From positions 1-64,000 of the forward strand of contig ARYC01017950.1 of NCBI GenBank assembly GCA_000711775.1: DNA of 64,000 nucleotides, read 5' to 3'. The DNA is from Oxytricha trifallax (lineage: Eukaryota > Ciliophora > Spirotrichea > Sporadotrichida > Oxytrichidae). The number at the start of each line of letters is the position of its first letter. The stretch's first letter is position 1. The notes beneath the pieces are model-generated. The model was not told the origin of the DNA, ran no database searches, and saw only the letters and a list, made by a program, of their open reading frames with translations. Shown piece after piece: positions 11,609 to 23,039 of this stretch. Made by a program: the position numbers and the translations under genes.

Positions 11609-12049
11609 AATTTATAAATTTAATACAATTTTTAATTAAAAATAATTTTATCTTAAGTTATGAATAAATTTTTTATTTTGTTTATATATAGAACCATAAA
11701 ATGAGCATTGATAAATAATCTTATGCTAAAGGAGATTATTCATTTAAAATTTGAGTTAAAACCCATTTAAAAATGAATTTAAAATTTATGATAATATAAT
11801 TTCTCGTCTTACACAACTTTTTTTTAGTATAAAATTAAAAAAATTATATTATAATTATTATTAATTTAAATCACTAAGTTGAATTTGCAGTAGCTAATCA
11901 TTAAACAAGTATTCGTTTATTATTAATAAGACTCATTTTTAACAAATATTTGATATTGTAAGTATAAACTTTACTGAATAATTCTTTTTTTCAAAATTAG
12001 TATTATTAATTGAATATTAATTTTTCACTAATATATAATCCCATATAGT

Positions 12050-12955
12050 ACCTAATTAGCAAGACTGATTCTGATGCATTTAGTTCTGTGAACTGCCTTT
12101 ATTCATTTGTATATGCAGTAATAGCTTTTCAACCATTTAGTTTAATATTAATTTAAAAAACAAGCATGTAATTACTAATGGAATTTTTAAAATATGACTA
12201 ATATCAGATTAAATTTTATTTAATTTACAAATAAGGTTATTTGGGTAATACCTATCTTGCATCCCACTTAATTAAATATAAAATTTAATAAAATAATCAA
12301 CGACCCAAGCTAGATCGTGCTTGGATTCAAGAAGTAAATGTTTTTAATTAATTGTTTCTGAATCTATAAAATTATAAAAAACCCTCTATTTATACTAATA
12401 ATTATATTTTTAATTTCATATTTTACAAGATTTTTTATAAATTAAAATAATCATTTAAAATCAATTCAAGTAAATAATCTTAAAATCTTCCTATAATTAA
12501 TGATATTATAAAAAATATTTAAAGTTTTAAATTTTTTTATTTTCTCTAAAAATATTTAAGATAAAAATTCTTTAGATATTTAATTGGAAAACTAAATTTT
12601 AGTTAAGACTATATGTTGTAAATGTTTTTTATAAATATGGTATGATTATTGGAGCTGTTAACAATAATTTTATTTTTATTTGTGAATTTACACAAATTCG
12701 CTTGGTTTAATGATTATTTCTAATTTTTTTGTAAAAAATAATAAATATGAAACTGGCACCACAAGATAATTCTAATTAAATTGAAAATAATAGTTCTAAT
12801 GTATTTTAGTCTTCTTCATAATATAAGGTATTTATATTATTATTAAAATTATTCATAGCTTCAACAATTTGTTATTTGACCTAATTTAATTGATCCATTT
12901 TATATTTTCTCTCTTCTTGCATTTGGGTGTTTCATGAGGCATTAACAAGGGAGTG
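12050..12955 (-). CDS. Kinase A: PAS-inserted loop segments, with in-frame TGA
   Basis: About 12955-12830 reads SLVNAS, then TGA at 12932-12934, then NTQMQEERKYKMDQLNQ and KQQIVEAMN. Copy B has SLVNESGNTQMQQER in the same frame, so the TGA replaces a Gly codon. About 12150-12050 reads KLLLHIQMNKGSSQNQ, then NQSCQLGTIWDY, aligned with KLLLQMQINLSSSQND and NLLNTIWDF of copy B. This lies between the two halves of the PAS domain and probably forms a Gln-rich loop. If the TGA is real, translation would end before the kinase core. Confidence 0.65.
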
Positions 12956-13886
12956 ATTCTATAATTGACTTTATTTATTATTAATATGTAAATTCAATAA
13001 TTCATTGTAACATGTAAATAATTTAAAATTAATTTTTTATAATAATCTTCTTAAATTTACTAAATTAAATATTATGTATAATTTATATTTATGAATCAAA
13101 TCATATAACTTTGTAAACTAATTTATTGTATATTCTATAGATTAACTATAAATGGATTTAAATAATTAAAACTGAAGGATGCTAAGAGACTTTTTATTAA
13201 AAAAGTTCTTTATATGAATATTTGATTTTTCTCAGTAATTTAAAACAATAAAAATTATATTATATCCTTTTTAATTCACTTAATCCAAATATTTTTAAAT
13301 AAAATCTTGATTTATATATTAATATTATAGTTCAATAATTATTTTTATAACTTGTATTAATAGGATTATCAGGAATATCTACGTTCATTATTTTAGACAT
13401 TTGTTAATTAGAAATCCCAAAACACCCTTAGAAGTCTTTTAGAGTTTTCAAATATAAAAATGATTCGATTATAGTTATAATTATGATAATTTTTGGGGTT
13501 AATTTTTAAGGTTTATAATTATATATTAAGCAAATTAAGAAAGAACATGCAAATATAATTTAATTTATTACAAAAAGTATATAGTAACTTTAAAATGTGA
13601 GATATTCTTGTGTTGATATTGATATCGAGAAGCTAGTACTAAATTACACTTTATTGCAAGACTGATGCAAAATTGCTTGTTAATTATAGATCTTTTAGTA
13701 TATTAGCATAGAATAAAAAAATAGAAACATTTTTACTTCTAAGAATCCTTTAAATTTAGTATTATCTTATTGACAATTTATTATAGGCAGGACGATTTGA
13801 ATATTTTTTTATATTGAATATTAGTACATTAAAGTTAAATATTAAAATAAAGTTTCTCTATGTAAATTTAACATTATATTTGATTT

Positions 13887-14421
13887 TCCATCCGTCGCCA
13901 CTTTTTTAAAAAGTGGGTAAGTTTGTAGGATTTTCATATAATTTATTAAATCATAATTAATATTAATTTGTATATTATCAATATAATTACAGATTTCTCA
14001 TCATTAATGATTAATTATTTATTAAACTTAAGAAAATTTAATCATAACTAATGATTCAAAGTCTCAAACATATACTACTAGACATCCTTTTGGAATTAAT
14101 TATTTCTATAACGAATTATTAAAGTTCTCATTTGTCTGTATTGAATATTAATTTTATCGGTTAATATACTTAAATATGTTTCCATTTAGGTTTTATAGTT
14201 CCTTTAGGAATTCTAAAGATCTAAAAGGATCTCTAATATTTATAAGAAATATTGAATCCTGAACTTATGATAAGTCTTATATATTTTAAACTTTCATTAA
14301 GACTATAACATGAGCCTATTTAATATTATGAGGTAAACTATTAAATTTAATTAAACTTAATTTAATATATTCACAAATAATCCTGTGATCGTCGCCACTT
14401 TTATAAAAAAAATAGGGGACG
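13887..14421. repeat. Possible small element bounded by CCGTC hairpins
   Basis: CCGTCGCCACTTTTTTAAAAAGTGG at 13887 and, at the other end, a CGTCGCCACTTTTATAAAA...AGGGGACGGTT block at about 14390-14421. Each is a small hairpin, and the outermost bases CCGTC.CC are inverted relative to each other. Nothing coding between. Weak case for a 0.53 kb non-autonomous element in an IES of kinase A. Confidence 0.3.
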
Positions 14422-14539
14422 GTTGAAGATTTAATTTAAAAGTACTTTAATTTTAATATAAAAAGATGAATTGCTCAAGCTGTAGAAGCTGAACATAAAA
14501 ATATTTAAAAATTTTTTAAATGTCATATACATTAGAAAA

Positions 14540-14740
14540 TCTTATAAATAAAAAACTCTTTGATTTTGATTCCCCAAACTCCCTGAGCTTCACATCTCTG
14601 CTTAATTAAAGCCAATTATCTATAAAATAAAAAGAAATATTTTACAAGACAATCAATCGCAAAAGAGAGTGATTGATTATAATATCCATAATTTAATTAG
14701 GCATATGATTAATTATGGAAACCATGCAACTTGATTTTAA
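14540..14740 (+). mobile_element. TBE transposase scrap E
   Basis: Plus-strand DNA aligns with the TBE transposase around its residues PELHVSAQSIANIY and ISYKTVNRIKRVID: shared runs include CCTGAGCTTCA, CTCTGCTTAAT, TTACAAGACA and TCAATCGCA, followed by AGAGAGTGATTGA. Only about 200 bp are convincing and the frame is broken. It is an isolated fragment in an IES of kinase A. Confidence 0.65.
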
Positions 14741-14879
14741 GCCGAAAATACTGATAATGAATTATTACAGTTTTAAAAATTTCTAAATGAGGTTTAGGAT
14801 AAAAGTTTTATATAGAATTTATGACTTAAAGATTAACATTTATTCTTAAGCTTTTTTTATTTAAATAGTCAAGACAATA

Positions 14880-15065
14880 GTCTAATACATTCTCACTCAT
14901 TATAACCTAAGAAGCATAATTTTAATATTTAAACGAATAATAGATGTCATAGCGAAGACTTCAACTATCATCACTTAGAAGAAAAAATATATTTCAAAGA
15001 AAATATTGTAAAAGATTATATTCAAGAGACCATCGAAATGACAAAGCTTAAATTGAGAATAATAA
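14880..15065 (+). other. Plus-strand coding-like fragment inside kinase A
   Basis: An open plus-strand frame of some 60 codons with strong protein character: NFNIQTNNRCHSEDFNYHH, then EEKIYFKENIVKDYIQETIE and MTKLKLRI. The pattern resembles the helix after HisKA in sensor kinases (F-x-E-x-I-V-K-x-x-I-Q-E), but kinase A already has a segment for that place on minus. It could be an inverted MDS, a scrap of a third kinase paralogue, or part of the adjacent TBE remnant. I cannot decide from the sequence. Confidence 0.4.
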
Positions 15066-15159
15066 ATTTTCATTTTTTTAACCAAACTGCTTATTTTTTT
15101 TATACTAAATATAAACTAATGTCTATCTATCATAAACTAAAATAATACCTAACTACGGA

Positions 15160-15445
15160 TTGCTAATTTTTTATCAATAAAATCTTATAATTTATGAGTT
15201 TAGGTGTTTTTATTGTGAAACACAATATCTTCACCTTATGTAATTATTATCCCATCATGATGAGTATAAAATAAAATAAATTAGTTCTTATTATACTGTT
15301 AAAAAGGGATATAATCTATCTTTGATAATTCTTTTCCTTCAATTATAAAAATAATTTTTTATTGAAACTTTTATTATATATTCCTTGAAGACGTCCCTAT
15401 CTCTATTCTAATTTTCTCTGGAAAAGAAATATAGAAAGAATATTC
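15160..15445 (-). CDS. Kinase A: last membrane helix, juxtamembrane helix and PAS N-half
   Basis: About 15440-15370 reads IFFLYFFSRENQNRDRDVFK, a membrane helix running into a charged juxtamembrane helix. From about 15345 follow KEKNYQRQIISLFNSIIRT and, at about 15262-15215, THHDGIIITQGEDIVFHN, the start of a PAS fold (D-G-I-I-I...I-V-F-x-N). In copy B the PAS sequence is split by an IES exactly inside DGI-TITQGED; here it is continuous. Confidence 0.75.
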
Positions 15446-15916
15446 TTAAAATATGATTGATTTTTAATATTTTAAAATCAATTATTAAAATAGAAATATA
15501 AATTGTAAGTAAGCATAACCATTAATCATAATTAAAAATTATCTCTCTAAGAGTCTTAAACATATTGATCACAAACTATATAAATTTAAATATTTTAAGT
15601 TTCCAAATACTTTTTCATCCAAATAACTTAAATATAGCTATGCTCAAATAACATAGGTAGATACGTTATAGTTTTTAAGATAATTGAAGTAAATTATTTC
15701 CCTAATGTTATTAAAAGATAATTTAAAACTAGAGTAAAATTAAAAATTTTATAGAGACAAAATAAAATTTGTTGGAAATTTGGTTAAGGAAGAAAATTAA
15801 AAGAGTATTTGTGGTGTAGTTTAAAATAAAATAAAATAAATAATCTTTTCAAAATTCTCAATTATTGAAGTAAAACTAGATAACTTAATTATGAATAAAA
15901 CTTAATTTTCATAATT

Positions 15917-16288
15917 AATATTTGTTCTAACCGAAATACCCCTCCCCATACCCCCCTCCCCACCCCCAACCTATTTTATAATAAAATAATATAATAATTT
16001 ATAAAATTTTTTATAAATGAGAATTTTATAAATTAATCATTATTATTAATTTAAATATAATTAAAATTATTAAGCTTTAATTATAAATAAAAATAATTAT
16101 TCAATCAATAAAATTTTAAAATTCTCATTTATAAAAGATTTTATAAATTATTATAATTATTTAATCAATAATTTTTAAAATTCTCATTTATAAAAGATTT
16201 TATAAATTATTAAATTATTTTTTATTATAAAATAGGTTGGGGGTGGGGAGGGGGTATGGGGAGGGGTATCTCGGTTAGAACAAATATT
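15917..16288. mobile_element. Foldback element FB2, copy 1 (C/G-rich arms, 372 bp)
   Basis: Perfect outer inverted repeat starting AATATTTGTTCTAACC, then in the left arm C-tracts (CCCCTCCCC, CCCCCCTCCCC, CCCCC) mirrored as G-tracts at 16236-16267. The middle contains a tandem-like duplication of an ATTCTCATTTATAAAAGAT unit (near 16121 and 16181). Each arm could form a G-quadruplex/i-motif. No coding. It sits in an IES between kinase A segments. Confidence 0.8.
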
Positions 16289-16619
16289 GATAAAAAAAAC
16301 TAAAGATTCTCTTATTTTATTTTTTGGGATTTTAAAAGATGCCTTCTAAATTCTAAAAAATAATGTTTTTAATTATCAATAAGATGTTCTAAATAGTATA
16401 CCAGTTATTATGCTATTTCATTTAATTTCTGCAGGATAATGAATAGACTTTAATAAATTAAAATGCCAAATTAATAGACAACTTTCCATGCATATCTAAA
16501 ATGTTTAATTATATTTCAATTTAATGAGCCACAATTATTCAATTAAGTTTTATATTATGATATTGACCTTAAATAGTAGCCATTATTCACTTTTACAAAA
16601 TCAATAATTTTTCTTCAAT

Positions 16620-17160
16620 AAAATCAAGAAAAGGTATAGTCCAAATTATATTATAAAGTTCTTAGGCCCTACTAAAGTAATATTTGGGTGCTCTTATGCC
16701 AAAATATTTATCAATATTATTTAATCATAAATATTATAGCTAAAAGATTTTCAAAACAAAGAAAAATTGACAATATTTTAGCTAATAACCTTTTTCCATT
16801 TATAATATAAATTTTAATATTAAAATAATTTCTTATACCCAGAAGAAGGTTCTTATAATAATGTAAACCCAACATACTACATACACCATAAATTATAAAA
16901 ATATAATAAGTATCATTTATATAAAATGAAACTAAAATTGCTCAAGTTTGCAATAGCACATGTATGAGAGTGTAGCAGTAAGGAATAGACTTAACATGAA
17001 TATCTATTTATAAATGATGTCTAATTGAATTGGGAAATTTTAATAGTTACAAATAAAAGGCAATACAAATTTGTAGTAGATATTTTTTCCTAAAACCTAG
17101 TTAATTATATACTTTTCATTAGTCTAACTCGAAGAAGCAATATTTTGCAGTGCTGTACAA
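16620..17160 (-). CDS. Kinase A: transmembrane segments
   Basis: Islands read on minus: FMLSLFLTATLSYMCYCKLE (about 17000-16935), MVYVVCWVYIIIRTFFWVQE (about 16890-16830) and IRAPKYYFSRAQELYNIIW (about 16705-16640). The first two are hydrophobic helices with aromatic/Cys belts, matching SIFLIATLSYMCYCKLEQ and VYVACWVYISIRSYFWAQ of copy B. A further weak island (VQHCKILL) lies near 17130. They form the multi-spanning sensor part upstream of the PAS domain. Confidence 0.7.
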
Positions 17161-17290
17161 TTATTTTTGTATTATAGTTTCATGACTAAAATATTAAGAT
17201 ATAGTTAAATATCCTTTTATCCTGGCGCTGAGTTATTATAAGAATATACCACCTATATTAAAATCCAGGCATATTTTTTATTCTCTATAG

Positions 17291-18460
17291 ATATGTGTTC
17301 TAACCAAGATACCCCTATCCACCTTAAACTGAGAGTTCCCTCGCCACCCCATCCCATATCTCGCCCTACCCTATAAAATGCCTTTTTTATACGAATATTT
17401 GTTTCATACTGTTAATACAACTCGATCATGACATTCTAGATTATATATTAGAAGTTATTTTATTTAATACACTGCATCAGTCGATCTTTTCTTACACAGA
17501 TTCTGTAAAAATAGAAATTATATTAAAATCTTCCTATATTTTCTTTTTAAACATAATATTGACTATTTTGCATTATTTTTATTTTTAAAAATTTAAATAA
17601 CTTAAATCAACTTCATTCTACATTATTGGAAAGAAAAAAAAACATTTATATAGCTTCATCTTTATTCTCAAAGATCATTTACAATTATAAAATATTAAAA
17701 TAAAAACAAAAAAACATTTATAATACTTTTTTTTATAAATATGACGAATGAAGTTGAATTAAGATATGCAGATTTGCAAAAATAAAATTTTGAAAACTAG
17801 TCGATATTATATTATTCTATCAAGATTTTTTCTGTATTTTTTCTTCTGCTTTCCTAATAAATGGAGTTAATACAGTAATAATGTAGAGTGTCCCTGCTTT
17901 ATATTATCATTGTTCACATATTTCTTTTATTCAAAGATAATTTAAATTTAAATTTAATTAAAATATGAGATGATCAACTGTCGAAAATTTTGTTGGCTTT
18001 GATCACCTATAACTTGCCTGACGTATTTTGTCAAGTTTCTCAGATCTTGGAATTATTTCGTAAAAGCAAAATGTCTTTAGGGTTTCGAACTCCGGGTACT
18101 CGAGTTGGTAGGATATGCTCTCAACTTACCAGTAGGTAGTAATCCAATATTATTATTATAAAGAAATTCAATTAAGATTTTAATATAAGTTCTATTACTA
18201 AAGGATCTTCGAAACAACAACAAAAAATACGAATAAAGTGTATTTATAAAAATCTTGTATTATAAAACCTAGAATGCCATGATTGAGTTTGATTGACAGT
18301 GTAAAATGAATTTTATAAAAAATAGATATTATACAGGGTAGGTCGATGGTATGGTGATGTAGAGGGGTGTTTTGGTTTAGGGTGGAAGAGAGTATGGTAA
18401 AGGAGGCTCTAATTTTATGGTGAGGAGGGGTGGGAAGGGTATCTCGGCTAAAACAGATAT
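17291..18460. mobile_element. FB2-family element, copy 2 (1.17 kb)
   Basis: Left end ATATGTGTTCTAACCAAGATACCCC and right end, inverted, ATATCTGTTTTAGCCGAGATACCC, closely resembling the ends of 15917-16288. C-rich/G-rich sub-terminal tracts follow on both sides (17330-17375 and 18330-18440). About 700 bp of ordinary AT-rich DNA lies between. No convincing coding; the ORF across the right arm is a by-product of the G-rich repeat. Confidence 0.65.
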
Positions 18461-18609
18461 GCACGTTATTTTCTTTGGTTTTGAGAAATTTAATTCTTAC
18501 AAATTTGGACTTTAATTTACATGAGCAATAACAAAAAAATAATTTTAATCCCAATGGTAGGAATCTAATTCATATATATGGCAGCTTATAATAAAATTTA
18601 AAATAGTAA

Positions 18610-18725
18610 AAATTAATTAGTATATTATTAGCTTCGAGATTTAGGATTGTGAGGATAATTTTATAATAAATTGAAATATTATTAATAAAATAAAGGATTA
18701 TAGTCTAAATTAAACCACAGTACAA
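18610..18725 (-). CDS. Kinase A: membrane-helix segment
   Basis: Minus strand reads CGLIQTII and, after a short non-conserved stretch, KIILTILNLEA. Copy B has CGLIQTII and KIITILNLEE at 34995-34910 with a spacer of different sequence between, suggesting a tiny IES of about 40 bp in both. Hydrophobic; probably the first membrane helix. Confidence 0.6.
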
Positions 18726-18767
18726 GCTTAAAATCAGAAATCTTTTTAAATTTCATATAAATTATTA

Positions 18768-19028
18768 AAACCCCATGTTTTAATTAAGACAAAAGATAGG
18801 GGATTAAGAGCAATTAATTAAAAATTAAATTATAATTGGCTGAAATTATATATAATTAGGTTAATATTAATTTTACACACCATGATTGGTTTATTTTATA
18901 AGGACAATTAATCGAGCCAATAAATTTATTATTAGCCCAAACATTTATAATTTACGCCATTAAAATCTTTCTTTATATTTATTTGTTCTTAACTCCTAAT
19001 CTTCGTTCTTAATTGACTAACGGAGTTT
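18768..19028. mobile_element. MITE with AAACCCC ends, copy 1 (261 bp)
   Basis: Starts AAACCCCATG and ends in the inverted ...CGGAGTTT; internal motif TAATTGGCTGAAATTA, GATTGGTTTATTTTATA and CGAGCCAAT are shared in order with the copy at 38467-38728. Flanked by TTA/TAA. Right-arm terminal repeat TCTTCGTTCTTAATTGACTAACGG. No coding. It lies between kinase A segments at a place different from the copy in kinase B, so the two inserted independently. Confidence 0.75.
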
Positions 19029-19347
19029 TAATCTAAAATTTAATAAATTATTATGATCTCTTTGATAACATACAGAATGCTATATTTATTAACATAAAGC
19101 CGCATATTTAATAATTTTTGAGATAATAAATGTAATAATAATAATATTATACAAATTTAAATAAAATAGTTTTGATATAATTTATAACATATTATTGACA
19201 CTTTAATCAGCATATCTGCAACATTCTCCATATAGGTAGATTTATAAATTACTGATATTATTAAAATAAATGATTCGAGAATAAATATTTACAATTCATA
19301 TGTTCAAATATATTACATAAATTCATGATTTTAGACAAACATTCATA

Positions 19348-19764
19348 ATTGTAGAAATACATTTGAATTTGGAAAATTAATTATAAATAAATTAATAATA
19401 AATCAAAATCATGGCAGTTAAAGTTGGCCAATTTAAACGATCTATGGCTCATTCGATAGAGAATTCAAAACTAGCTGGACTAAACTATTGGCGGTACTAT
19501 TTTATCTCATCGAGGGAGCTAGATAACTTCACTTTAATTAAATGCCTCTAAATTCATTAAATTATACCCTCACATTAAAGTGAAGTTATCTCGCTCTAGG
19601 GATGCGATAAAATAGTACCGCCAATAGTAAAGTCCAGCTAATTTTGAATTCTCTATCGAATGAGCCCAAGATCGTTCAAATTGGCCAACTTTAACTGCCA
19701 CGATTTTGATTTATTATTAATTTAATTATAATTAATTTTCCAAATTCAAATGTATTTCTACAAT
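19348..19764. mobile_element. Foldback element FB1, copy 4 (417 bp palindrome)
   Basis: Clean palindrome from ATTGTAGAAATACATTTGAA to its complement, with arms of about 190 bp. Shares TGGCAGTTAAAGTTGGCC, TCGATAGAGAATTCAAAA, CTATTGGCGGTACTATTTTATC and a GAAGTTATCTCGCT block with the other copies. The arms match each other almost base for base, suggesting a recent insertion or gene conversion. Confidence 0.85.
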
Positions 19765-20139
19765 ATTATGTGAATAATAAAAAAAATTTTGAACGACTTC
19801 AAGGTAATTTCCCTAGATTAAGTGAAGATTTAACGAATTAAATATTTATAGATTTTATTACATAGTGAAAAACATAATATTAGTATAAATGAAGAGTAGA
19901 GAAGCAAAATTTTTAATTGAATTAAAATTATAAATAAGTTCTTTAATAAGAATTATATATTCCTTGAAATTTATAAAGCTATTTCTTAAATATATTTCTT
20001 ATATATTTATCCCTCTTATATATTTTAAATTTTTAAAAATTCTAGGAATTTTAATATTAAATAATAAAATTTAACTCTTTAATACAAGGATCATGAATAG
20101 AATAGCTATGTTTTTTAAAAAAAAATATTATATTCTAAA

Positions 20140-20290
20140 ATGTTCTCATAGATGTAGAAGTTAGTGTACTTTTTAATCAACTCATGAAATTAAATCTGAT
20201 ATTACTTTTCAATAAATATAAAAATTAAAATAACTTTTCTAAGTTTTTATCTTTAAATTTTAATGAGAACACATTTTGATCAAATGTTCT
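20140..20290 (-). CDS. Kinase A: N-terminal cytosolic segment with a 29-bp IES
   Basis: Reads FDQNVFSLKFKDKNLEK, then after a 29-bp eliminated piece QYQIQFHELIKKYTNFYIYE. The repeat CTTTTC occurs at 20205-20210 and 20234-20239, as expected for an IES pointer; deleting one copy plus the DNA between restores the frame found in copy B (KNLEK-EYQIQLHEQIKRY). Confidence 0.7.
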
Positions 20291-20632
20291 AATATATATA
20301 TATTTATAATTAATAGAATTTTAAGAATTTTAATTAAATGCTCAATAATATGAGAGCATCTTAACAAATTATTTATAATATTCGCATATATTGTAATTTT
20401 AATTATCAAAAAGCAAAAGTGACCCTATAAAACTAATTAATAAAATCATTTTTTATTATATTTTTTTATTTGTAAACTCTAAAGTAAGTATTAAGAAAAT
20501 GATTAAAAAATTTTTTATAAAAATCAAAGTGTATCGCAAATTTAATTTAATAAAATTACATTTAAAACTTAGCCTTTCAATATTAAAATTTCTAATTATC
20601 TAATTTTAAGATATATATTTAATGAACTATAA

Positions 20633-20840
20633 TTGAGTTTCTTGAAAAACGAAATTGAGATTTTTATAATAAATGTTTCGTACATTTGCAGTAGGAGCTA
20701 TTCAAAATCCAGAGATAATTTATCGTCCTCAATCAGTTCTTATTATTTTTTGAATAATCTTTCATTTTCTTCATTCTTAATTTCATTTCTCTTATTTGAT
20801 GAGTTCTCTCCTCTCTCGATATCAAACATCTTACTAAATT
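20633..20840 (-). CDS. Kinase A: acidic N-terminal segment
   Basis: Reads MFDIERGENSSNKRNEIK, then LIEDDKLSLDFEQLLLQMYE. Copy B has DFDLERGGN and EDDKFSSDFEQLIQQMYQ at the same place, with a different Gln/Asn-rich middle. The longer plus-strand ORF here is a shadow. Charged, disordered-looking, cytosolic. Confidence 0.65.
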
Positions 20841-21164
20841 TAATAATTAGATATTATACAAGCAAAATTCATTTAAACTTGAAAGTAAATAAAAAACTTT
20901 TGCTTTTTATTGATGGGTATTTAAGATAAACAGTTTAAAATTTATCATAATTCATAAATATTTATCAATTTAATTTTAAGCATTATTATGTTTAAAGAAA
21001 AGAAAACCCTAATCATAATTAAAATATATATTAAGTTTCTAAATATAATAAAAAAGAATGCAAAGGAAGAATAGTCCAATATAAAAGTTTAATACAAAGG
21101 ATATTCAATTAATTTAGTTGCGTTTTTAGAGATATTTTCCTTATTATTAATATTTATATATAAT

Positions 21165-21449
21165 TGTGGAGAGGAGGAGATATCACCATCGCTTTAGGTC
21201 TAAAATATTTTAATTTAACCACATGGTGAGCTGAGCGAATTATTATTTTCTATACTCTATGAAGCATTTCTTTCCTGCTTGAATTTTCTTCTGATAAATA
21301 TATTTCTTATATAAGAATTTATATAAAATATTTAATTAATTTATATTAAAGTGATTCTATAAAAGTAATAATAAAATTGTGATAATTTTAGATTTAAGTT
21401 TTCTCTCATTGCTTGTAAAGTTACTTCTTATGTTGAGGTGTGTGTGCAT
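21165..21449 (-). CDS. Kinase A: 5' end and second segment
   Basis: Start codon at 21447-21449, first residues MHTHLNIRSNFTSNERKLKS (to about 21380). A second island at about 21290-21165 reads KEMLHRVQKIIIRSAHHVVK and AMVISPP. Copy B shows MRKFPNIRSNSPIIERKLRS and a matching KDIILKVQRT...MVISP. The ATG was chosen because both copies have one at the same aligned place and similarity stops upstream. Confidence 0.65.
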
Positions 21450-23039
21450 TTAGCAAGGTTATTGTTATATATCGGTCTCTTTGAGGCACTGTGTTTGGAA
21501 TATACTTTGATATTATTTTATTATTATTGTATTTAAAATTTATTGAAAAAAAATAGTATAAAATATTTTTAAATTCAATTCTTAAAATTAAATCTTAAAG
21601 TTATGTTTTACAAACTATTAAAGAAATCAATTATTAATTTAAAATATTAATAAATGACGAATAATAAAAAATTTGAGTATAAGGTCAAATATTTTTAAAT
21701 ATGGAAAAAATAATATAACAAGTGTAAAAGTTATTTAATAGACTAACTCTGAATTTATTGTCCAATACATTTTATTATTTTATTGGAAAATATTTAATTT
21801 TAATAATAATAAACTAATTATAACTGGAAATTTAAATTTAAGTTGTCTAGTAATTATAAGTTATTAAGATATTTTGTAAATTTATAAATGCATTGAATTA
21901 TAACAGCAAACATCTTAAATAATAAATTTTCATATTCATTAACTGTTTTGAAATTTATCAACATAAAATTAAATAAGATAATTTTGGATATAATTAAATA
22001 ACTATTTTATTGAAATTATTCCAAATTATTGATTAGATTTTTTATCTAAAGAATGTCTACTTTATTAATTTTTAAATATAGTTAAACTTATTTTAATGTA
22101 AAATAAATTTTATTTTTCATTATAAGCATATCATTTGTATAAATTTGTTTGATTTCATTTTTATTTATTCGATGCAATAATTATTTAAAATGATTAATAA
22201 TACGTTAGTGTAAATTTTATATATTAAAACATTTTAACATTTAAATTAAATAATCATAATCATGATTAGAAATGAAAAATTCTATTGATTTTTAAAACTA
22301 ATATATTTATACATTAAAATAAGCAGGTGTGTTAATGTAAGTTCATTCCTAAAAATATATATTGATAAATTAAATAAAGATAGAGGGAGGCCTTTTAGAT
22401 TCATTATTCATTGAAAACTTTTTTTACGATAGATTTTAATTATGCCATACTAACAGGATTTATAATGAAAAAAGAATTGAATTTAAATAATAGAAATTAA
22501 TATATTTAAAAAGCATATTTATTGACAATAATCATGATGATAATGAAATTAAATTTGGACAACTATATTTTTTTAAGTAAACATTAACTAGAATGCGTAT
22601 GAATTTTCAGTAATCTATTTATAAATAGATTATATGATGATTTTTCAAGATTACATAACTTGCTATATATTTCATATTTAATTTTAATATTTAAGTAATT
22701 TTAAATAAAGATTAATTTGAATTATTTATTAAAATTATGATTATTTCTTATTTAATGAGTTTCATATTTTTATCTAATTATTGATAGTTATGAATTATCA
22801 TTTAAATTTAATTACAAAACATAACTATTTTATTGATATTTAAAAACAAAGAATTGAGTTAAATTTATTAAATTTATAAATTTAAATTAATATTAACAGG
22901 TTTCTTGATGACATAATCAAATATAGATAGTTGATTTGTTTTTATCAATTATTTTATATTGAATTGGAGATATAAAAATACAAAATATAAAACCTTGAAA
23001 ATTTAATGTCAAATATATCTTGAATTTCAAGGTTGCTTT
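21450..23039. other. Spacer between kinase A and kinase B
   Basis: About 1.6 kb of roughly 80% AT DNA between the 5' end of kinase A and the receiver domain of kinase B. I see no coding segment with support from a paralogue, no inverted repeat and no telomere-like block. The last residues of kinase B may extend a little into it. Confidence 0.5.

Larger units (their letters stand above)
2080..21449 (-). pseudogene. Fragmented membrane PAS histidine kinase gene, copy A (whole span)
   Basis: Germline version of a hybrid sensor histidine kinase, read from 21449 down to the TBE at 2055. At least 18 coding islands can be aligned to copy B (23040-38859) in the same order: N-terminal hydrophilic region, several membrane helices, PAS, HisKA, HATPase and a hydrophilic linker. 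The start is the ATG at 21447-21449 (M-H-T-H-L-N-I-R-S-N), which aligns with the ATG of copy B. The receiver domain of copy B is not found; it may lie left of the TBE at the window edge. An in-frame TGA at 12932-12934 stands where copy B has GGG, so this copy may be a pseudogene. Islands are separated by AT-rich IES-like DNA and many insertions. Confidence 0.72.

Noticed and set aside
18060-18135. tRNA-like stretch (GGTTTCGAAC near 18081 and AGTTGGTAGGATATGCTC near 18105)
   Set aside because: T-loop-like and D-loop-like motifs are on opposite strands or lack a pairing T stem and acceptor stem. No cloverleaf can be drawn.
18198-18554. 118-codon ORF on minus
   Set aside because: It is generated by the right arm of the FB2 element and has no partner in kinase B or elsewhere.
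20633-20929. 98-codon ORF on plus
   Set aside because: Shadow of the acidic N-terminal segment of kinase A, which is conserved on minus in copy B.
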